A stretch of 64,000 nt of DNA from Phyllobacteriaceae bacterium (lineage in GTDB: Bacteria > Pseudomonadota > Alphaproteobacteria > Rhizobiales > Rhizobiaceae): NCBI GenBank assembly GCA_016711085.1, contig JADJTR010000003.1, forward strand, positions 124,001 through 188,000, read 5' to 3'. The position numbers and the translations under genes were made by a program. Positions 1-9,819 of this stretch are shown piece after piece (within the stretch, counting starts at the first letter, position 1; each line of letters begins with the position of its first letter). Under the pieces are notes generated by a model, which saw nothing but the letters and a program-made list of their open reading frames with translations, searched no databases and was not told the DNA's origin.

Positions 1-18
1 TGACCCTAGGTTTGCGCC

Positions 19-441
19 ATGGCCCTGCATCTCATCAAGCTCTGCGTCGGTTGCGACACCATCGAGGACGAACTCGACTGGATGGCGCAAAACCGGCGCA
101 TTCACGGGACGGGGTGGAAACATGTCCACGTCACCCGCATGACGCCGAAGCGGGCCGCCGAAATCCTCGATGGCGGTTCGCTCTACTGGGTCATGAAGGG
201 AGACGTGCGCTGCCGCGAGGCGATTACCGGGCTTCGCGCCGTGACCGGTAGCGACGGAATAGGGCGCTGCGCCATCGAATTGTCGGGCGAACTGGTGCCG
301 ACGCGGTTCCAGCCGCGCCGGCCGTTCCAGGGCTGGCGCTACCTCGAGGCGAAGGACGCGCCGCCCGACCTTTCCGGCGGCGAGGCGGCCGACATGCCGG
401 AGGATCTGCGCCGCGAACTCGCCGCGCTTGGACTGATGTAG
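19..441 (+). CDS. DUF1489 family protein
   Basis: This 140-residue protein begins MALHLIKLCVG and carries the conserved core of the DUF1489 family, which is common in Alphaproteobacteria and has no established biochemical role. It has no signal peptide or membrane segment, so it is probably cytoplasmic. It contains an ExxLDWM segment near residue 20 and a basic stretch rich in R and F near residue 100. The ATG at 19 is the first start in frame, and full family length suggests the gene is complete. It lies upstream of mipZ on the same strand, about 100 bp away. Confidence 0.85.
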   Translation: MALHLIKLCVGCDTIEDELDWMAQNRRIHGTGWKHVHVTRMTPKRAAEILDGGSLYWVMKGDVRCREAITGLRAVTGSDGIGRCAIELSGELVPTRFQPRRPFQGWRYLEAKDAPPDLSGGEAADMPEDLRRELAALGLM

Positions 442-540
442 CAAGCGCGCGCTAACCCTGATTCGCCTTTGCGCCGGCGATTCATTGAATTTTGCCGGTT
501 GCGTGCGCACTATCCCGTGGGGAACGGGATTTTTTTGTAC

Positions 541-1472
541 ATGCGTAATTCCCGCAATATGGCATCGGCAGTGGCGATGTCTTCGCCGCATGTGATCGTG
601 TGCGGCAACGAGAAGGGGGGATCGGGCAAATCCACCCTGGCGATGCATATCGCCGTGGCGCTGCTCAAATCCGGCTTTCGCGTCGCCACTATCGATCTCG
701 ACGGACGCCAGCGTTCGCTGACCCGCTACATTGACAACCGGCGCGCCTGGTCCGAGCGGCGCGGCGTGGCGCTGCGATGCCGCGCCACAGCGACGTGACG
801 CCGTCGCCGCTGCGCAATATCGACATGGCGGAAGCCGACGAAGCCGAACGCCTGCTCGGCGGCATCGAGGATCTCACCGGCGATTTCCACTATGTCGTCG
901 TCGATACGCCCGGTTCGGACACCTATCTCAATCGCCTGGCCCATCGCATCGCCGACACGCTGGTGACGCCGATGAACGATTCGTTCGTCGATCTCGACGT
1001 CATCGGCCGCTTCGGCCCGGCGAGCGGCGAAGTGAGCGGCGTCTCGCAATATGCCGAAGCGGTGCGCGCCGCCCGGAGCGAGCGCATCGGCCACGATGAA
1101 CGCGTGCTCGACTGGATTGTCGTGCGCAACCGGCTCGGCAATTTCTCCACCCGCAACGAGCGCAGCGTCGATGCCGGCCTGCGCCACTTGGCGACGGAGC
1201 TCGGCTTCCGTCTTGCCGAGGGCATTTCCGAACGCGTGATTTTCCGCGAATTGTTCCCGCTCGGCGTCACCGTGATCGACGAACTCGACGAGAAGATCAT
1301 CGGCGTCAGACCGACGCTTTCCCATCTGGCGGCGCGTCAGGAAATCCGCCGGCTGATCTCGGCGCTCAATTTGCCGACCGACCAATTGGCGCAGCGGCGC
1401 GCGGAAATGCGGCGCCAATACCTCGAGACGGCGGGAAAACCGCTCAAATTGCCTGATATTTTCGCGATTTGA
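541..1472 (+). CDS. mipZ: MipZ-type division-site ATPase (ParA family), one frameshift
   Basis: MipZ is a ParA-like ATPase that forms a polar gradient and inhibits FtsZ assembly, placing the septum at midcell in Alphaproteobacteria. The first 78 codons carry the deviant Walker A GNEKGGSGKST and the DLDGRQ motif. The rest, including VDTPG and a long C-terminal MipZ-specific region, lies in the next frame from about 777. Adding one C near 775 (GCGCTGCGATGCC to GCGCTGCCGATGCC) restores about 310 residues and the usual VALPMPRH junction. The start is uncertain: ATGs at 541, 559 and 577 are in frame, none with a strong ribosome site. I consider the break a sequence error, not decay. Confidence 0.85.
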
Positions 1473-1477
1473 CGATT

Positions 1478-1738
1478 TCAGCCGAAGGCCAGCCGCACCG
1501 CGGCCAGCCCTTGGGCGGTTTCGACGCGAAGGCGCACACGGGCTTGCGGCAATGACGCACGCCAGGCCCGCGAACCATGCGCCAGCAACAGGCCGACGAG
1601 ATCGCGCGTGCGGCCCTTTCTGGGCCGCGGCAAAGCAAGTTCGCCGAGTCGGCGCGCCGCGTGGTTGAGCGCGGCGAGGCCGGCGTCGGCAGTGCGGCGA
1701 TCCTTTGAAGTGCGCGATCCGAAATCCTGAAGCGCCAT
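1478..1738 (-). CDS. Small hypothetical protein
   Basis: This is an 86-residue basic, arginine-rich protein starting MALQDFGSRTSKDR. It converges with mipZ, with six bases between the stop codons. I do not recognise a family. A longer in-frame start at 1798 exists, but the ATG at 1738 gives the more natural N-terminus. Upstream lies only the 3' end of the carboxypeptidase gene, so it could share a transcript with that gene on the minus strand. High GC makes chance ORFs common here, so this call is tentative. Confidence 0.4.
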   Translation of the reverse strand: MALQDFGSRTSKDRRTADAGLAALNHAARRLGELALPRPRKGRTRDLVGLLLAHGSRAWRASLPQARVRLRVETAQGLAAVRLAFG

Positions 1739-1800
1739 GTCCCAAACTCCAACGCGGCAACGCATACGCGACGGTGTACAGGCCCCGTCAGGCCTCAAGT

Positions 1801-3108
1801 CTACTGGTTTTCGACCGCGTAGCAGGCGATCGACTTTTTCTTCAACGACGCGCAGGCGCCCAGCGCCGCCGCCTTGCCGGCGAAACCGGCGAAGCGGGCG
1901 CGGAAATAGATCACACCCTTGTTGTCGAACGGCACGGTGTAGGCCGAGGCGTCGGCGAGCGTCGCGCCGGCCTTGCCCCGAACCTTGGCGAGGAAGGCCT
2001 TGGCCTGGGCTTCGTCCGGCATGGAAGCGACCTGGATGGCCCAGCCGGCGGACGGCACTGAAGCGGTGGTCGTCGGATCCCCATTGGCGGCGGGGCGGGG
2101 GGCCTTGGCGATTTGGGCCTTTTTCGGCGACGCCTTGTCCTGCGGAACAATTTTGGCGACGGCAGGCTTGCGTGCGACCTGCGCGGCTTGTTCGGCGGCG
2201 AGGCCGACCACCTTGTCGTCCTGCGGGGCGTCGTCGACGGCGTCGATCGTCGGCGCGGTCTTGGCGATCGCCGCCGCCTTGGTCGTCTTGCCCGACGCCT
2301 TGGGCAGCCAGGCGTTGACCAGGCCGGTCATTTCGATGTCGCGCGAACGCCCGGTCTTGCCGCCAAGCACGACGGCGACAATGCGCTTGTTGCCGGCCCC
2401 GGCCGAGGTGACGAGATTATAGCCCGAAGCGCGGGTGTAGCCGGTCTTGATGCCATCTACGCCGGCGACATGGCCGAGAAGCTTGTTGTGGTTGGCCATG
2501 CGGCGCTTGCCATAGGTGAAGGATCGTGTGGCGAACACCTTGAAATAGCCGGGGAAATGCTGGCGCAACGCCATGCCGAGCCGGGCCATGTCGCGCGCCG
2601 TCGTCACCTGGGCCGGATTGGGCAGGCCGGAGGCGTTGCGAAACGTCGTGCGGCTCATGCCGAGCGCGCGGGCCTTGGCCGTCATCATGCCGGCGAAGCG
2701 GTTCTCCGAGCCGCCCAACGCCTCGCCAAGCGCGCAGGCGGCGTCATTGGCCGATTTGGTGGCGAGCGCGTAGATCGCCGCTTCGACGGTGATCGTCTGT
2801 CCCGGCTTCAGGCCGAGCTTCGACGGCGGCTGGTTGGCGGCATGGCGCGAAACCGGAATGCGCGTCGACTTCTTGATCTTGCCGCGCGACAACGCCTCGA
2901 AGGTCAAATACAGCGTCATCATCTTGGTCAGCGACGCGGGATAGCGCAACGCATCGGCGTTGTCGGCATGCATGGCCTTGCCGGTCGCGGCGTCGATGAC
3001 GATGGCGGAATGCTTGGCCGCCTGGACCGGCGAAGCGATGGTCGAGGCAAGAACCGCGACGGCGACCGCCAACGGGGCGAAAAAATTCTTCCGGAAGAAC
3101 CGACGCAC
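1801..3108 (-). CDS. D-alanyl-D-alanine carboxypeptidase with SPOR domain
   Basis: This is a penicillin-binding-protein-5-like enzyme (peptidase S11) that trims the terminal D-Ala of peptidoglycan pentapeptides in the periplasm. It has the three active-site motifs in order: SLTK (SxxK), SAN (SxN) and KTG in DGIKTGYTRASGYN. A Sec signal peptide (FFAPLAVAVAVLAS...PVQA/AKHS) precedes the mature enzyme. After an Ala/Lys-rich linker the last 75 residues form a SPOR domain (GWAIQVASMP), which binds denuded glycan and suggests septal localisation. I prefer the GTG at 3108, giving VRRFFRKNFF as the signal n-region; GTG 3171 is an alternative. Confidence 0.9.
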   Translation of the reverse strand: MRRFFRKNFFAPLAVAVAVLASTIASPVQAAKHSAIVIDAATGKAMHADNADALRYPASLTKMMTLYLTFEALSRGKIKKSTRIPVSRHAANQPPSKLGLKPGQTITVEAAIYALATKSANDAACALGEALGGSENRFAGMMTAKARALGMSRTTFRNASGLPNPAQVTTARDMARLGMALRQHFPGYFKVFATRSFTYGKRRMANHNKLLGHVAGVDGIKTGYTRASGYNLVTSAGAGNKRIVAVVLGGKTGRSRDIEMTGLVNAWLPKASGKTTKAAAIAKTAPTIDAVDDAPQDDKVVGLAAEQAAQVARKPAVAKIVPQDKASPKKAQIAKAPRPAANGDPTTTASVPSAGWAIQVASMPDEAQAKAFLAKVRGKAGATLADASAYTVPFDNKGVIYFRARFAGFAGKAAALGACASLKKKSIACYAVENQ

Positions 3109-3277
3109 TGGCACACCCGCAAACACGAAACCGACACTGGCGGCGCAGTGGCCACCGACACGAAAGGGCACGCTAAAGCAGGGCCGTTACCAATCCGTTT
3201 ATGGTAACCGCCGTGTTTACGGCTTTGATCCAATGCTCACCATTTCGACATCGGATGACGCAGGGGCATTGACAAAT

Positions 3278-3311
3278 GCTGCATTGCACACTAATTGAGG
3301 CTGCATTGCAC
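3278..3311 (+). promoter_or_regulatory. Candidate PhaR operator (two 12-bp direct repeats)
   Basis: GCTGCATTGCAC occurs twice, at 3278-3289 and 3300-3311, exactly 22 bp apart, which is two helical turns. Each copy contains the dyad TGC-N3-GCA, the type of site bound by PhaR, the repressor of phasin and polyhydroxybutyrate genes. The sites end 28 bp before the phasin start codon. The link to PhaR is inferred from motif and location. Confidence 0.6.
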
Positions 3312-3339
3312 AAACGGGCAGCGCCCAACGAGGTCAACA

Positions 3340-3668
3340 ATGATGAAGTCGTTCGAAAAAGTCGGCGCCGCCGGCAAGGAAGCCATCGACAACGGCCTGA
3401 AAAGCGCCACGGCGATGATGAAGGGCCTTCAGGCGGTCGCCGCGGAGTCCACCGATTATTCGAAGGCAGCCATGGAATCGGGTTCGGCGGCGCTGGAGAA
3501 ATTGTTCGCCGCCAAATCGCTCGACAAGGCGATCGAAGTGCAGACAACCTGGGCCAAAAGCGCCTGGGAAGCGCACGTCGCCGAGATGACCAAGGTCGGC
3601 GAACTCTATGCCGACCTCGCCAGGACGCGCTGAAGCCGTTCGAGGCCCTGGGCTTCAAGGCCGCCTGA
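3340..3668 (+). CDS. phaP: Phasin family protein, one frameshift near the 3' end
   Basis: Phasins coat polyhydroxyalkanoate granules. The protein starts MMKSFEKVGAAGKEAID and is a short amphipathic helical protein of about 109 residues, matching the small TIGR01841-type phasins. The frame breaks at about 3622: the read ends YADLARTR, while the other frame continues DALKPFEALGFKAA to a stop at 3668, the normal phasin ending. Restoring one A (GCCAGGAC to GCCAAGGAC) joins the two. An AGG-rich ribosome site lies about 7 bases before the first ATG. A probable PhaR operator lies upstream and a strong terminator downstream, so it is a single-gene transcript. Confidence 0.85.
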
Positions 3669-3690
3669 GCCTTTTCATCGCATTGATTTG

Positions 3691-3722
3691 ACGCCCGGCC
3701 ATCGCGCCGGGCGTTTTCGTTT
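3691..3722 (+). terminator. Rho-independent terminator of the phasin gene
   Basis: The arms ACGCCCGG and CCGGGCGT form a GC-rich hairpin followed by TTTTCGTTT, about 25 bp after the repaired phasin stop codon. Confidence 0.85.
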
Positions 3723-3820
3723 GGTCCGCCGGTCCGACGGCAACTTGTCATGCAACGCGAACGGCTTAAAATCGCCGCGGGAGTCCCTACATTGGCGGCT
3801 AGCCCGGGGACGATGCGAAA

Positions 3821-4174
3821 GTGAGCGGCGTGACGGATTGGCGAATGCAGCATGACGACGATGGACCAGGCGGGCCGGAACGCGGCGCGGCGGTCATCAC
3901 GCGCACCAAACCGAAAACCAAGCGCCCGTCGCTCTATCGCGTCCTGCTCCTCAACGACGACTACACGCCGATGGAATTCGTCATCCACGTGCTCGAGCGG
4001 TTCTTCCAAAAGGACCGCGAGGCGGCGACCCGCATCATGCTGCATGTCCACAATCACGGCGTCGGCGAATGCGGCGTTTTCACCTATGAAGTGGCCGAGA
4101 CGAAAGTGTCGCAGGTCATGGATTTCGCCCGTCAGCACCAGCATCCGCTACAATGCGTGATGGAAAAGAAGTGA
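3821..4174 (+). CDS. clpS: ATP-dependent Clp protease adaptor ClpS
   Basis: ClpS binds the ClpA N-domain and delivers N-degron substrates to ClpAP. The 117-residue protein contains the conserved core [17 protein letters not shown], the VLERFF helix and [22 protein letters not shown] disordered acidic N-terminal extension precedes the core, as expected. The start shown is a GTG; an ATG at 3845 is also possible and removes eight residues. Only seven bases separate it from clpA, the usual operon. Confidence 0.95.
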   Translation: MSGVTDWRMQHDDDGPGGPERGAAVITRTKPKTKRPSLYRVLLLNDDYTPMEFVIHVLERFFQKDREAATRIMLHVHNHGVGECGVFTYEVAETKVSQVMDFARQHQHPLQCVMEKK

Positions 4175-4181
4175 GGGTCAC

Positions 4182-6641
4182 ATGCCGTCGTTCTCGCCCA
4201 GCCTCGAACGCGCGCTGCATCAGGCGCTGACCTTCGCCAACGAGCGACGGCACGAATACGCCACGCTCGAGCATTTGCTGCTCGCCCTCATCGACGACGC
4301 CGACGCGGCCGCCGTGATGCGCGCCTGCAACGTCGATCTCGAGGCGCTGCGCAAGACGGTCCTCGACTATATCGACCGCGAGCTCAACAATCTCGTCACC
4401 GGGTTCGACGAGGATTCCAAGCCGACCGCCGGATTCCAGCGCGTCATCCAGCGCGCCGTCATCCATGTGCAGTCGTCGGGGCGCGAGGAAGTGTCCGGCG
4501 CCAATGTGCTCGTCGCCATTTTCGCCGAGCGCGAGAGCCACGCCGCCTTCTTCCTTCAGGAACAGCAGATGACCCGCTACGACGCGGTCAACTACATCTC
4601 GCACGGCATCGCCAAGCGTCCGGGCGCGACCGAGGCGCGGCCGCCGCGCGGTGCGCAGCAGGAGGAAAGCCCGCGCGACAACGAATCGGAAGAGGGGCCG
4701 GGGCGCAAGGGCAAGGCGCAGGACGCGCTGACGCCTATTGCGTCAACCTCAACGAAAAATCGCAGGGCAAGATCGACCCGCTGATCGGGCGCGAATCGGA
4801 GATCAACCGCACCATCCAGGTGCTGTGCCGGCGCTCCAAGAACAATCCGCTCTATGTCGGCGATCCGGGCGTCGGCAAGACAGCCATCGCCGAGGGCCTC
4901 GCCAAGCGCATCGTCGACGGCGACGTGCCGGAGGTGCTCGCCGCCTCGACCATCTTCGCCCTCGACATGGGCACGCTGCTGGCCGGCACCCGCTATCGCG
5001 GCGATTTCGAGGAGCGGCTGAAGCAGGTGGTCAAGGAACTGGAGGCCCATCCCAACGCCATCCTGTTCATCGACGAAATCCACACCGTGATCGGCGCCGG
5101 CGCCACCTCGGGCGGGGCGATGGACGCCTCCAACCTGCTCAAGCCGGCGCTGTCGTCCGGCAATATCCGCTGCATCGGCTCGACCACTTACAAGGAATTC
5201 CGCCAGTTCTTCGAGAAGGACCGGGCGCTGGTGCGCCGCTTCCAGAAAATCGACGTCAACGAGCCGTCGATCGAGGACGCCATCGCCATCATGAAGGGGC
5301 TGAAGCCTTATTTCGAAAGCTTCCACAAGGTGAAATACACCGCCGACGCCATCAAGGCCTCGGTCGAATTGTCGGCCCGGTACATCAACGACCGCAAGCT
5401 GCCGGACAAGGCGATCGACGTGATCGACGAGTCGGGCGCGGCGCAGATGCTGGTCGCCGAGAACAAGCGCAAGAAGACGATCACGCTGAAGGAAATCGAG
5501 GCGACCATCGCCACGATGGCCCGCATTCCGCCGAAATCGGTCTCCGCAGACGACGAAAAGGTGCTGGCCGGCCTCGAAACCGAATTGAAGCGCGTCGTCT
5601 ACGGCCAGGACGCGGCGATCACGGCGCTGGCCTCGGCCATCAAGCTCGCGCGCGCCGGCCTGCGCGAACCGGAAAAGCCGATCGGCTCCTACCTGTTCTC
5701 CGGCCCGACCGGCGTCGGCAAGACCGAGGTCGCCAAGCAGCTCGCCGCCTCGCTCGGCGTCGAGCTGATGCGCTTCGACATGTCGGAATACATGGAGCGC
5801 CACACGGTGTCGCGCCTGATCGGCGCGCCGCCCGGCTATGTCGGCTTCGACCAGGGCGGCCTGCTGACCGACGGCGTCGACCAGCATCCGCACTGCGTGC
5901 TGCTGCTCGACGAGATCGAGAAGGCGCATCCGGACCTGTTCAACATCCTGCTGCAGGTCATGGACCACGGCAAGCTGACCGACCACAACGGCAAGCAGAT
6001 CGACTTCCGCAACGTGATCCTGATCATGACCACCAATGCGGGCGCCGCCGGATGCACAGCGGGCCGCGATCGGCTTCGGCTCGTCCAAGCGCGAGGGCGA
6101 CGACGTCGAGGCGATCAACCGGCTGTTCACGCCGGAATTCCGCAACCGGCTCGACGCCATCATCGCCTTTGCGCCGCTGCCGCCGGCGGTGGTGCATCAG
6201 GTGGTGCAGAAATTCGTCATGCAGCTCGAGGCGCAATTGTCGGAGCGCGGCGTCACGTTCGACCTCACGCCCGAGGCGGTCGAATGGCTCGCCGTGCGCG
6301 GTTACGATGAGCGCATGGGCGCCCGCCCGCTCGGCCGCGTCATCCAGGAACACATCAAGAAGCCGCTCGCCGACGAGGTGCTGTTCGGCCGGCTGCGGCA
6401 TGGCGGCACGGTCCGCGTGACGGTGGAAAAGAAGGACGGCGGCGAAACCGGCCTGAAGCTCGACACGATTTCCGATGAAGCGCCGATCAAGCCGAAGAAG
6501 GAAGTGGTGGAAAAGCGGGCGAAGTCCAAGGCGAAAGTGAAAGCGAAAAAGCCAGCGCCGAAGGCCATCGCTGCGCCGCCGAAGGCGCTGCCGGCGCCGA
6601 AAAAGCCGCTTTCGGTGCCGAGATTGCCAAGGAAGGGGTAG
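4182..6641 (+). CDS. clpA: ATP-dependent Clp protease ATP-binding subunit ClpA, two frameshifts
   Basis: ClpA is the AAA+ unfoldase partner of ClpP. In order it has a Clp N-domain (residues 1-140), AAA1 with Walker A GDPGVGKT and Walker [12 protein letters not shown]2 with GPTGVGKT and [10 protein letters not shown], the D2-small domain, and a Lys/Pro/Ala-rich tail of about 50 residues seen in some alphaproteobacterial ClpAs. The frame is lost at about 4733 (one G missing in CTGACGCCTATTGC) and regained at about 6050 (one extra G in GCCGCCGGATGC). The two cancel, giving about 819 residues. Both are probably base-calling errors. Confidence 0.9.
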
Positions 6642-6733
6642 GGCTGGCGCCCTTTCGCGGCCGGCAGGTCCAATTCCGGGTGAGGGCGCAAGCAGCCCTT
6701 GCCGCGTGCGTCGCGATCACTTACCCGGATGAC

Positions 6734-7461
6734 ATGTCCGGCAAACGCTTCGAGATGAACTGGTCCGCGTCGCGCGCCTTCGCGCAAGGCGTGCGCGACG
6801 CGCTCGTCATTCCACTCGTCGTGCTGATGGCGACCTTCGCCGGCTATGCCGGCCTCGCCCGCTAAGTCGGCATGACCTTGCTGCTGACGCCTACATGACC
6901 GCCTTCATCTGGGCGCTGCCGGCGATGGTGGTGCTGATCGCCCAGATCGCGTCGGGCGCGTCGATTTTCGCGGCTTTTCTGGCTGTGACCCTGTCGTCGG
7001 TGCGTCTGACGCCGATGGTCGTGGCGCTGTTGCCGGAATTGAAGGGGCCGCGCACGCGCAAGGCCACATTGTTCCTGATGGCGAATTTCATCGCGGTGAC
7101 CTCCTGGGTGATCGGCATGGAGCGCGCCCGCTCGATACCGCGCGATGCGCGCGCCGCCTGGTTTCTCGGCGTCGAGGCGACATTGGTCGGCGCCAATCTG
7201 ATCGTCGTCACCGCCGTCTATCTCGCCTCGGCCGGCCTGCCGCCGCTGGCCAACGGCGCACTCGCCTTTTTGATGCCGACCTATTTCCTCGCCTCGCTGT
7301 GGACATCGGCGCGCGATTCGTCCGCCCATGCGGCGCTTGTCGCCGGCCTGATCGTCGGCCCGCTCGTTCATGCTTTCGCGCCGCAAGGCGACCTTCCGGT
7401 CGCCGGACTGGCGGGAGGGCTGGCCGCCTTTGTGTGGCGCAAGGCGAGGGCTTGGCGATGA
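6734..7461 (+). pseudogene. azlC: AzlC family branched-chain amino acid exporter subunit (nonsense + frameshift)
   Basis: AzlC is the large membrane subunit of the AzlCD exporter for branched-chain amino acids and analogues. The N-terminal part (SRAFAQGVRDAL, AGYAGLAR) ends at an in-frame TAA at 6863-6865. The family sequence then resumes as VGMTLLLT, but a base is missing at about 6889, and the remainder (MTAFIWALPAMVVLIAQIAS to the end) runs in another frame from 6895. The repaired product would have about 242 residues and several membrane helices. Two independent lesions, one of them a substitution, make real inactivation more plausible than for neighbouring genes. Its stop overlaps azlD by ATGA. 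Confidence 0.8.
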
Positions 7462-7811
7462 GCTTCCACGCCATTGACGCCTGGTGGTGGTCGTGGCTCT
7501 ACATCACCGTCGCCGGCGTGATCGCCAACGGCATGTGGCGGGCGCTCGGCGTCGTCATCGGCGACCGGCTCGACGAGGAGTCGGAGTTCATGGCGCTGGT
7601 CCGCGCCGTGGCGACCGGGCTCGTCGCCGCCGTCATCGGCAATCTCGTCGTCTTTCCCGTCGGGGCGCTGGCCGGGACGCCCTTGGCGCTGCGCCTGGGC
7701 GCGCTCGCCGCGGGCTTCGTCGCCTATCTGCTGGCGGGAAAACGCATGATCGCGGCGATCCTCGTCACCGAAACAATATTGGTTGCGGGAATATTGGCGA
7801 TTCAGCTCTGA
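7458..7811 (+). CDS. azlD: AzlD family membrane protein
   Basis: AzlD is the small (117-residue) subunit of the AzlCD branched-chain amino acid exporter. It has four predicted hydrophobic segments (LYITVAGVIANGMWRALG, LVAAVIGNLVVFPVG, ALAAGFVAYLL, VTETILVAGILAI). The ATG at 7458 overlaps the azlC stop, implying translational coupling, although azlC is broken upstream. The 3' end overlaps the convergent HIT gene by about ten bases. Confidence 0.85.
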   Translation: MSFHAIDAWWWSWLYITVAGVIANGMWRALGVVIGDRLDEESEFMALVRAVATGLVAAVIGNLVVFPVGALAGTPLALRLGALAAGFVAYLLAGKRMIAAILVTETILVAGILAIQL

Positions 7812-8236
7812 GCCAATGCCGCGCGGATCATCTGCGCCTGTTCGGCCAGGGTCTCCGGCTTTTCCATCGGCCCGCCGGCATGGCGCAGCTTGATGCCGTC
7901 GAAGCGCGGGATGATGTGAACATGCAGGTGGAAAACGACCTGGCCGCCGGCGGTTTCGTTGTACTGGTTGATGGTCACGCCATCGGCCTGGAAAGCCTTC
8001 ATCGCGCCGCGCGCCACGGTTTGCACGGTGCGCGCCACCGCGACGAGGCTGTCGGCGTCGGCGTCGAGCAGGTTGCGGGCGGGCTTTTTCGGCAGCACGA
8101 GGCAGTGTCCGGGACCGCGCGGCATGATGTCCATGAAGGCGATCGTGTCGGCGTCCTCGTGGATCTTGTGGCAGGGCAACTCGCCGCGCAGGATCTTGGC
8201 GAAGATGTTGCCCGTGTCGTAGGTCGCTTTCGTCAT
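7802..8236 (-). CDS. HIT family protein (histidine triad nucleotide hydrolase)
   Basis: This 144-residue protein has the histidine triad HLHVHIIP near residue 105, the catalytic H-phi-H-phi-H-phi-phi signature of nucleotide phosphoramidases and Ap4A-type hydrolases. The N-terminal GNIFAKILRGELPCHKI is typical of the HINT branch. It is cytoplasmic and complete. It converges with azlD and is divergent from the SMR pump gene, with which it shares an 80-bp intergenic region. The exact substrate cannot be read from sequence. Confidence 0.92.
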   Translation of the reverse strand: MTKATYDTGNIFAKILRGELPCHKIHEDADTIAFMDIMPRGPGHCLVLPKKPARNLLDADADSLVAVARTVQTVARGAMKAFQADGVTINQYNETAGGQVVFHLHVHIIPRFDGIKLRHAGGPMEKPETLAEQAQMIRAALAQS

Positions 8237-8316
8237 GGCGCGGCGGTTCTCGCTGTGGTGTATCCTTGCGACCCTTTTGCCGCGTCGGCGGCGCGCCCGT
8301 CAATGAGGACGTTTGC

Positions 8317-8646
8317 ATGAACCAGGTGATGCTCGCGGTCGCCATCGTCTCGGAAGTCTTCGCCACCTCGGCCTTGAAGCAGAGCGATGGCTTCACCAGG
8401 TTGTGGCCAACCCTGGCGGCGCTGGTCGGTTACGGCGTCGCTTTCTGGCTGCTCGCCATTGTCATGCGCGAGACGCCGGTCGGCGTGGTTTACGCCGTCT
8501 GGTCGGGGGCGGGCGTTGTGCTGATCACGCTGGTCGGCTGGCTCGTTTTCCAACAGGCGCTGGATTGGCCGGCGCTGATCGGCATGGGATTGATCGTCGC
8601 CGGGGTGCTGACCATCAACGTTCTGTCGACTTCGGTCGGGCATTGA
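8317..8646 (+). CDS. SMR family multidrug efflux transporter (EmrE/QacE type)
   Basis: This 109-residue protein has four transmembrane helices and the SMR hallmark glutamate in helix 1 (VAIVSEVFATSALK). It also has the conserved YAVWSGAGVV and GLIVAGVLTIN segments. Such dimers exchange protons for lipophilic cations in the inner membrane. GAGG lies seven to eight bases before the ATG at 8317. It converges with the acetyltransferase gene three bases away. Confidence 0.93.
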   Translation: MNQVMLAVAIVSEVFATSALKQSDGFTRLWPTLAALVGYGVAFWLLAIVMRETPVGVVYAVWSGAGVVLITLVGWLVFQQALDWPALIGMGLIVAGVLTINVLSTSVGH

Positions 8647-8649
8647 AAT

Positions 8650-9819
8650 TCACGCCTTGCGATACGGTCCCTGCGACGCCAGCGCCTCGCCGATCTCGGC
8701 GATTTGTTCGCGCTCGTGCACGAGGTAGCGCGCCACCGCGTCGCGCAGGCCAGGATGGGCAATGAAATGGGCCGAATGGGTGGTGACCGGCAAATAGCCG
8801 CGCGCCAGCTTGTGCTCGCCCTGGGCGCCGGCCTCGACCCGCTTCAGGCCCTTGTCCAGCGCGAAATCGATCGCCTGATGGTAGCACAGCTCGAAATGCA
8901 GGAACGGCCGGTCCTCGACCGCGCCCCAATAGCGCCCGTATAGCGCCTCGCCGCCGATGAAATTCAACGCCCCGGCGATGGCGCGGCCGTCGCGACGGGC
9001 GACGACCAGCAGGATGTCGTCGGCCATCGTCGCGCCGATGAGCGAGAAGAAGCGGCGGTTGAGATAGGGCCGGCCCCATTTGCGGCTGCCGGTATCCATG
9101 TAGAACGCGAAAAAATCGTCCCACACCGCCTCGGTCAGCTCTTTGCCGGTCAGCCAGGCGATGTCGACGCCGTGGCGCGCCGCGTCGCGCTCCTTCTTCA
9201 GCGCCTTGCGCTTGCGCGAGGCGAGGGTGGAGAGAAAATCGCCGTAGTCGCGATAACCGGGATTGGCGAAGTGGAACTGCTGGTCGGTGCGCGCCAGCCA
9301 GCCGGCATCGGCGAAGGCGGCGCGGTCGATGTCGTCGAGGAATGTCGCATGCGCGGAAGAGGCCTGCGTCTGCCCGGCAAGCGCCTCCAGCCCGCGCGCC
9401 AGCATCGCACGCGTTGCGGCCGGCGCGTCGGCGCGGGCGAGCAGGCGCGGTCCGGTCGCGGGGGTGAACGGCACGGCGACCTGCAGTTTCGGATAGTAGG
9501 CGCCGCCGGCGCGTGCATAGGCGTCGGCCCAGCCGTGGTCGAAGACATATTCGCCCTGGCTGTGGTCCTTCACGTAGCAAGGAACGGCGGCGAGCAGGCC
9601 GCCCGACGCATCGTCGAGGCGCAGATGCAGCGGCGACCAGCCGGACCTGCCGCCGATTGAGCCAGACTCCTCCAGCGCGGAAAGAAAAGCATGCGATACG
9701 AACGGGTTGTAGGCGGCGCCTTGCCGGCGCGACGCACCGTTCAGCGACGCCCAATCGTCGGCGGCGAAGCCCGCGAGGGCGGGCAGGGCGGTCAGGCGCT
9801 GCGTGTCGGCGGGGCTCAC
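8650..9819 (-). CDS. GNAT family N-acetyltransferase (FemAB/PF04339-like)
   Basis: This 389-residue cytoplasmic protein belongs to the PF04339-type, FemAB-like acyltransferases. Typical landmarks are NPFVSHAFLSALEESGS near the N-terminus, YVFDHGWADAYAR, the RKRKALKKERD helix, FYMDTGSRKWGRPYL and VEAGAQGEHKLARGY. The substrate is unknown. It is the last gene of a tightly packed minus-strand operon after ridA and the phosphodiesterase; its ATG overlaps the previous stop by four bases. Confidence 0.85.
   Translation of the reverse strand: MSPADTQRLTALPALAGFAADDWASLNGASRRQGAAYNPFVSHAFLSALEESGSIGGRSGWSPLHLRLDDASGGLLAAVPCYVKDHSQGEYVFDHGWADAYARAGGAYYPKLQVAVPFTPATGPRLLARADAPAATRAMLARGLEALAGQTQASSAHATFLDDIDRAAFADAGWLARTDQQFHFANPGYRDYGDFLSTLASRKRKALKKERDAARHGVDIAWLTGKELTEAVWDDFFAFYMDTGSRKWGRPYLNRRFFSLIGATMADDILLVVARRDGRAIAGALNFIGGEALYGRYWGAVEDRPFLHFELCYHQAIDFALDKGLKRVEAGAQGEHKLARGYLPVTTHSAHFIAHPGLRDAVARYLVHEREQIAEIGEALASQGPYRKA

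Noticed and set aside
4733..6050. Programmed frameshifting in clpA
   Set aside because: No slippery heptamer at either site, the direction differs between sites, and similar breaks occur in many unrelated genes.
4592..6163. 523-codon open frame opposite clpA
   Set aside because: It is the antisense shadow of clpA, caused by high GC at third positions. It has no domain and repetitive composition.
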